From assembly GCF_000002865.3 (NCBI RefSeq), contig NW_001865051.1:223759-280636 (forward strand): a stretch of DNA of 56,878 nucleotides. The letters are read 5' to 3'. The notes beneath the pieces are model-generated. The model had not been told where the DNA came from and did no database searches. It saw only the letters and a list, made by a program, of their open reading frames with translations. Of this stretch, positions 54,185 through 56,878 are shown in pieces. Source of the DNA: Monosiga brevicollis MX1. Taxonomy: Eukaryota; Opisthokonta; Choanoflagellata; Craspedida; Salpingoecidae. Numbering within the stretch: position 1 is the first letter of the stretch; every line of letters starts with the position of its first letter. A program made the position numbers and the translations under genes.

Positions 54185-55314
54185 TTAAAGTGTCCAGCGC
54201 CAGCCGTGGCGAAGATGATTGATCAAGCGAATCAGGCCGACACAAGCGGAGAGGATGGCCACCAGCACACCCAGGGCTACAAACTGAGTGCGTACGGGAA
54301 GGTCCAAACCTAGGATGTTGTCAAGGCGGCCCCATTTGGGGAACAAACCGAGCTGAAAGAGACTTTGTAGCGTCAGCGAGATGGTGAAGCGAGCAAACAG
54401 GATGACGTTGAGGACATCCCGGCGCACATGCAGGTCAGTGGCCTTGACCACGAGCGCAGCGAGCTGCACGAGGACGACGACGAGGAGCAGTTCGGCACTG
54501 CAGTTGTACACGACAAAAAGAATGGCAAAGGCAGGGTAGGAGTGCAAGAGGGCAAGGGTGGACAGGGACAGGCTCATGATGATGAGTAGACCGAGCCACG
54601 CGCGCAAGGCCAGGTGATCATCGCTACGGCGCAAGCTGCCCCAGGCAAGGACGAGCAGAGCGGCGGCAGCATAACCAAGAAAGAGGACCAGGCCATTGAA
54701 GCGCTGGACGTGCTCGCGGTCGTCGACGTCGGCAGAGAGCACGCTCCAGAGGGTGATGCAGAGGGTGTGAGCGCCTCGGGCGACGCAATAGCTGAGGAGC
54801 CAAAACCAGAAGCGGCGCTGGCGCATCAAGCGCATGCAGGCGGTGCGATACGTATCAGGGCCCTCAGGGACTTCGGAAATCTCCAAGAGAAGGGGCTCTT
54901 TTGAAAAGCTATCGTCGATGGTGTCGCGGTAAGGATGACGGGTTGGGGCATTGAGGTGGTGGGCCGCTACATGGGCAGCGTGGATGCGACCTTGGCGCTG
55001 GGCCCAAAAAACGGGCAAGCAAAGCAGGGCAGAAGCGCTCGCAGACACCAAGGCCGCAATGAAGGTTGCGGAGGAGGCACTGTCATGCTCAGTCATGGTA
55101 AGGATGAAGCCAATCAGACTGGCGGAAAGGGAGGCACTGAGCATGGCAGCGCTATTGGCGGCCAGGGCTGGGGCGTGATTGTCCGGGTCTTCATGATTGA
55201 TGATCAAGGCGGGGGCCACGTACAGGACGGTGAATGAAAGACCCCAAGCTGCCTACACACGGTGAGGCGGCCGGTTAGGTCTAGCCCTACAGATGTGTAT
55301 GTGTGTGTGCATGT

Positions 55315-55348
<34 letters not shown>

Positions 55349-55710
55349 GGCAGGATCAGAGGGGCTTGTGCGGGGGCCGAGCAGACCTGGGAGAGGAGGA
55401 GCCAGGTCTTGGCATGGCAGAAGAGCACGATGGCCGCTGCTGAAGCCGCAGCTGCGGAGGCAATGGAAAGGGCCAGATAGCCACTCACGAGGTGGAAGAG
55501 GATGGCTTGTAAGAGGCCACCAGCGAGCTGAAAAGCGACATCGTACGCAAAAATGTCATCGCTGAGCTCAAGCCCGGTCACGTGAAACCGGCGGGCGGCA
55601 AAGTCGTAAAAGTAGCCCTCGGACGGATTGAACCAGTGGAAGAATTGCAGAGCGACGATGGCAATGGTGAGCCAGGAGAGGCGCCGGTAGGCTGGCCCAA
55701 CGCTGGCCAT
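54185..55710 (-). CDS. Multispanning membrane transporter, SLC19 (folate/thiamine)-like
   Basis: Two coding exons on the minus strand, 55710-55387 (108 codons) and 55252-54185 (355 codons plus stop), 463 aa. The start at MASVGPAYRRLSW is preferred, with another Met 29 codons upstream. About 11-12 hydrophobic spans, with a charged cytosolic loop between the two halves (residues about 190-235, HPYRDTIDDSFSKEPLLLEI). The N-terminal FHWFNPSEGYFYDFAA recalls the PSE(P/G) signature after helix 1 of reduced-folate and thiamine carriers, and the LQ-rich second helix and AWGLSFTVLYV segment suit that family. Overall sequence similarity beyond this is weak. Alternative: another MFS-type carrier of unknown substrate. 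The intron contains a (GT)n tract at 55294-55348. Confidence 0.55.
55294..55348 (+). repeat. (GT)n-rich microsatellite in intron
   Basis: An interrupted GT tract in the single intron of the transporter gene; on the gene's own strand it is a CA tract near the acceptor side. Confidence 0.9.
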
Positions 55711-56370
55711 GTTTATCCACGGGTGCACCTGCCCCGCCGACGGGTGGGGGATTGACAAGCGGTACACCTGGCGCAAGCGCCAAGAGTATAAAACCACAGC
55801 TCCAGACGGAACTCTTGTTGAGAAACGTGCGAGCAGCCCAGGTCTGGTGCGACGGTGCTTGCGTTGAGCGCGATTGTGCTTGTCTGGGGGATCTGATTAG
55901 CTCAGCTGCGATGCCCCACCTCCCCAAAAAGTGAGTGAGGAAAAGACTACCAGTTCAATCATCACAAGAGATCGATACAAAGACCACCGACACCCGGGCC
56001 GCTACCCCGTCACCCCATTAACCCAAAAGCTCATCCACTCACAGTGTCGTCCATCAGCAGAGCAGCGCAGAGCAGCGCAGCGCAGCGCAGCGAAGCGCAG
56101 CGCTGATGCACTCTCGATCAAGATCGCACAAGGAAACGAGCAGACGGCGGAGACACTTTTTCACCTGTTCATCGAGACAACTTCGGTCACGTACCAAGTG
56201 TCATCCCTTATGGTTTGACCGTTGAGATTCGTTCTTCCGTTACAATTTCCGTTGCATTTTCCTTCTCCTCAACGGTGAGTCCCCACCCTTCCTCATTCCT
56301 CGCATGCGCTGCCATTTATTGATGCGTGAACCATCTCACCTTGCCTTTCTTTTCTTTGCGTGCAGCCATT
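55711..56370. promoter_or_regulatory. Divergent region transporter / zinc-finger gene
   Basis: Holds a GCAGC-type repeat at about 56059-56104 and an apparent 5' leader intron of the zinc-finger gene: donor gtgagtcc at about 56274 and acceptor gcag at about 56365, six bases before its ATG. Confidence 0.5.
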
Positions 56371-56878
56371 ATGGCGACTCCTTCTCCGGTGTCTTGTGCA
56401 ATCTGCAACATGCTTGTCTCGGATTCCAATGAGCAACGCCATGTTCAAACGCACCATTCCACTCCACCCGATCTCCGCCGCCCTTCCGAGTGCTTTCCTT
56501 CTCTGAACTGGATTGACTGTCCTGCGCCAGGATGTGTGTGCTCAATGCGCAAGGGCGATCCGCTGATGGCGCACTACATTGAAAGCCATCCTGTACATGC
56601 CAACGAAAATTTGACCACCTTTTTTCCCAGCGCTGTTTGCTGCGACTGCGGCCACTGGTCCTTTAATCGCGTCTGCGCCAAAAGGCATCGCTCTATGAAG
56701 CATCGTGATGCAATAACGCATCCCCCCAAGGTCAGCTCCCGCGTCTTCGTGCTCGGACATGCACTACGCACAGTGCAATTGATCCTTTGGCAGGCCTGCC
56801 TCATGGACAAATCCCGAACAAGTCCTCTCAATCTTATTTTCTTTTTTTTTTATCGTGCCCGTAGAAGAGACTGTCGTC
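56371..56878 (+). CDS. Start of a Cys/His zinc-finger-like gene (3' end off window)
   Basis: The ATG at 56371 follows a leader intron acceptor. The first exon (56371-56730) encodes three Cys/His clusters: CAICNMLVSDSNEQRHVQTHH, with a further H-rich spacing; CPAPGCVCSM...HYIESH; and CCDCGHWSFNR...RHRSMKH. An intron with donor GTCAGC after CCCAAG and acceptor CCGTAG at about 56864 would remove a hydrophobic, T-rich stretch and continue AAGAGACTG to the window edge. Without splicing the frame also stays open to the edge. The spacings are C2H2-like but irregular. The protein is not recognised. Binding of nucleic acid is possible, but not shown. Confidence 0.55.
   Translation, partial: MATPSPVSCAICNMLVSDSNEQRHVQTHHSTPPDLRRPSECFPSLNWIDCPAPGCVCSMRKGDPLMAHYIESHPVHANENLTTFFPSAVCCDCGHWSFNRVCAKRHRSMKHRDAITHPPKVSSRVFVLGHALRTVQLILWQACLMDKSRTSPLNLIFFFFYRARRRDCR

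Noticed and set aside
56371-56878. Possible zinc-finger head of a retroelement
   Set aside because: A 5' leader intron, a second candidate intron and no flanking repeat or element hallmark in view; treated as an ordinary host gene.

Overview
The window reads as nuclear DNA of a unicellular holozoan, most likely a choanoflagellate and probably Monosiga brevicollis or a close relative. The grounds are GC-rich compact coding DNA, short GT-AG introns in almost every gene, tail-to-tail and head-to-head packing with short spacers, and an animal-like gene set: a CAD-type pyrimidine multienzyme, an EEA1-like C2H2/coiled-coil/FYVE protein, a PH-tailed myosin, an ARSB-type sulfatase and an ACP7-like purple acid phosphatase. 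The species is inferred from gene content and style, not from a search. A 50-N assembly gap lies at 42704-42753.

Layout. 1-7320 (+): 3' part of a CAD/Ura2-type gene (glutaminase, CPSase, degenerate DHOase-like domain, ATCase). 7732-7813 (-) and 11082-11163 (+): two tRNA-Ser genes flanking a secreted serine hydrolase of the beta-lactamase/PBP fold (8397-10949, -). 11283-15821 (-): glutamine-dependent NAD synthetase. 16444-21044 (+): EEA1-like FYVE protein. 21465-22838 (-): ribosomal protein S16. 24429-28539 (+): unconventional myosin with a PH tail. 29339-30208 (+): secretory FKBP. 30571-30886 (-): 56-residue membrane microprotein. 31838-33108 (+): DENR. 33463-37816 (-): SF3B1. 38533-42604 (+): unrecognised 1187-aa protein with atypical kinase-like motifs and an LRR-like end. 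42754-44865 (-): sulfatase running into the gap. 45289-46438 (-): unrecognised 158-aa protein. 47156-49962 (+): Rtt106/SSRP1-like histone chaperone with a huge acidic tail. 50615-53786 (+): purple acid phosphatase with a Cys-rich N-terminus. 54185-55710 (-): multispanning transporter, SLC19-like. 56371 to the right edge (+): start of a zinc-finger-like gene.

The genes do not form an operon-like system. They are mostly independent housekeeping and endomembrane genes, and several sit as divergent pairs (NAD synthetase/EEA1-like, RPS16/myosin, microprotein/DENR, SF3B1/kinase-like, 158-aa gene/histone chaperone, transporter/zinc finger). GA/CT tracts mark four of these six shared promoter spacers. 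I built exon models by hand from splice consensus, phase and family similarity. In several genes the summed exon lengths close to a multiple of three, which supports those models. The observations I rate highest are the loss of every metal ligand in the CAD DHOase domain, an Rtt106-like chaperone outside fungi, the kinase-like/LRR protein and the membrane microprotein. I see no virus-like element, CRISPR array or LINE/SINE in the window.
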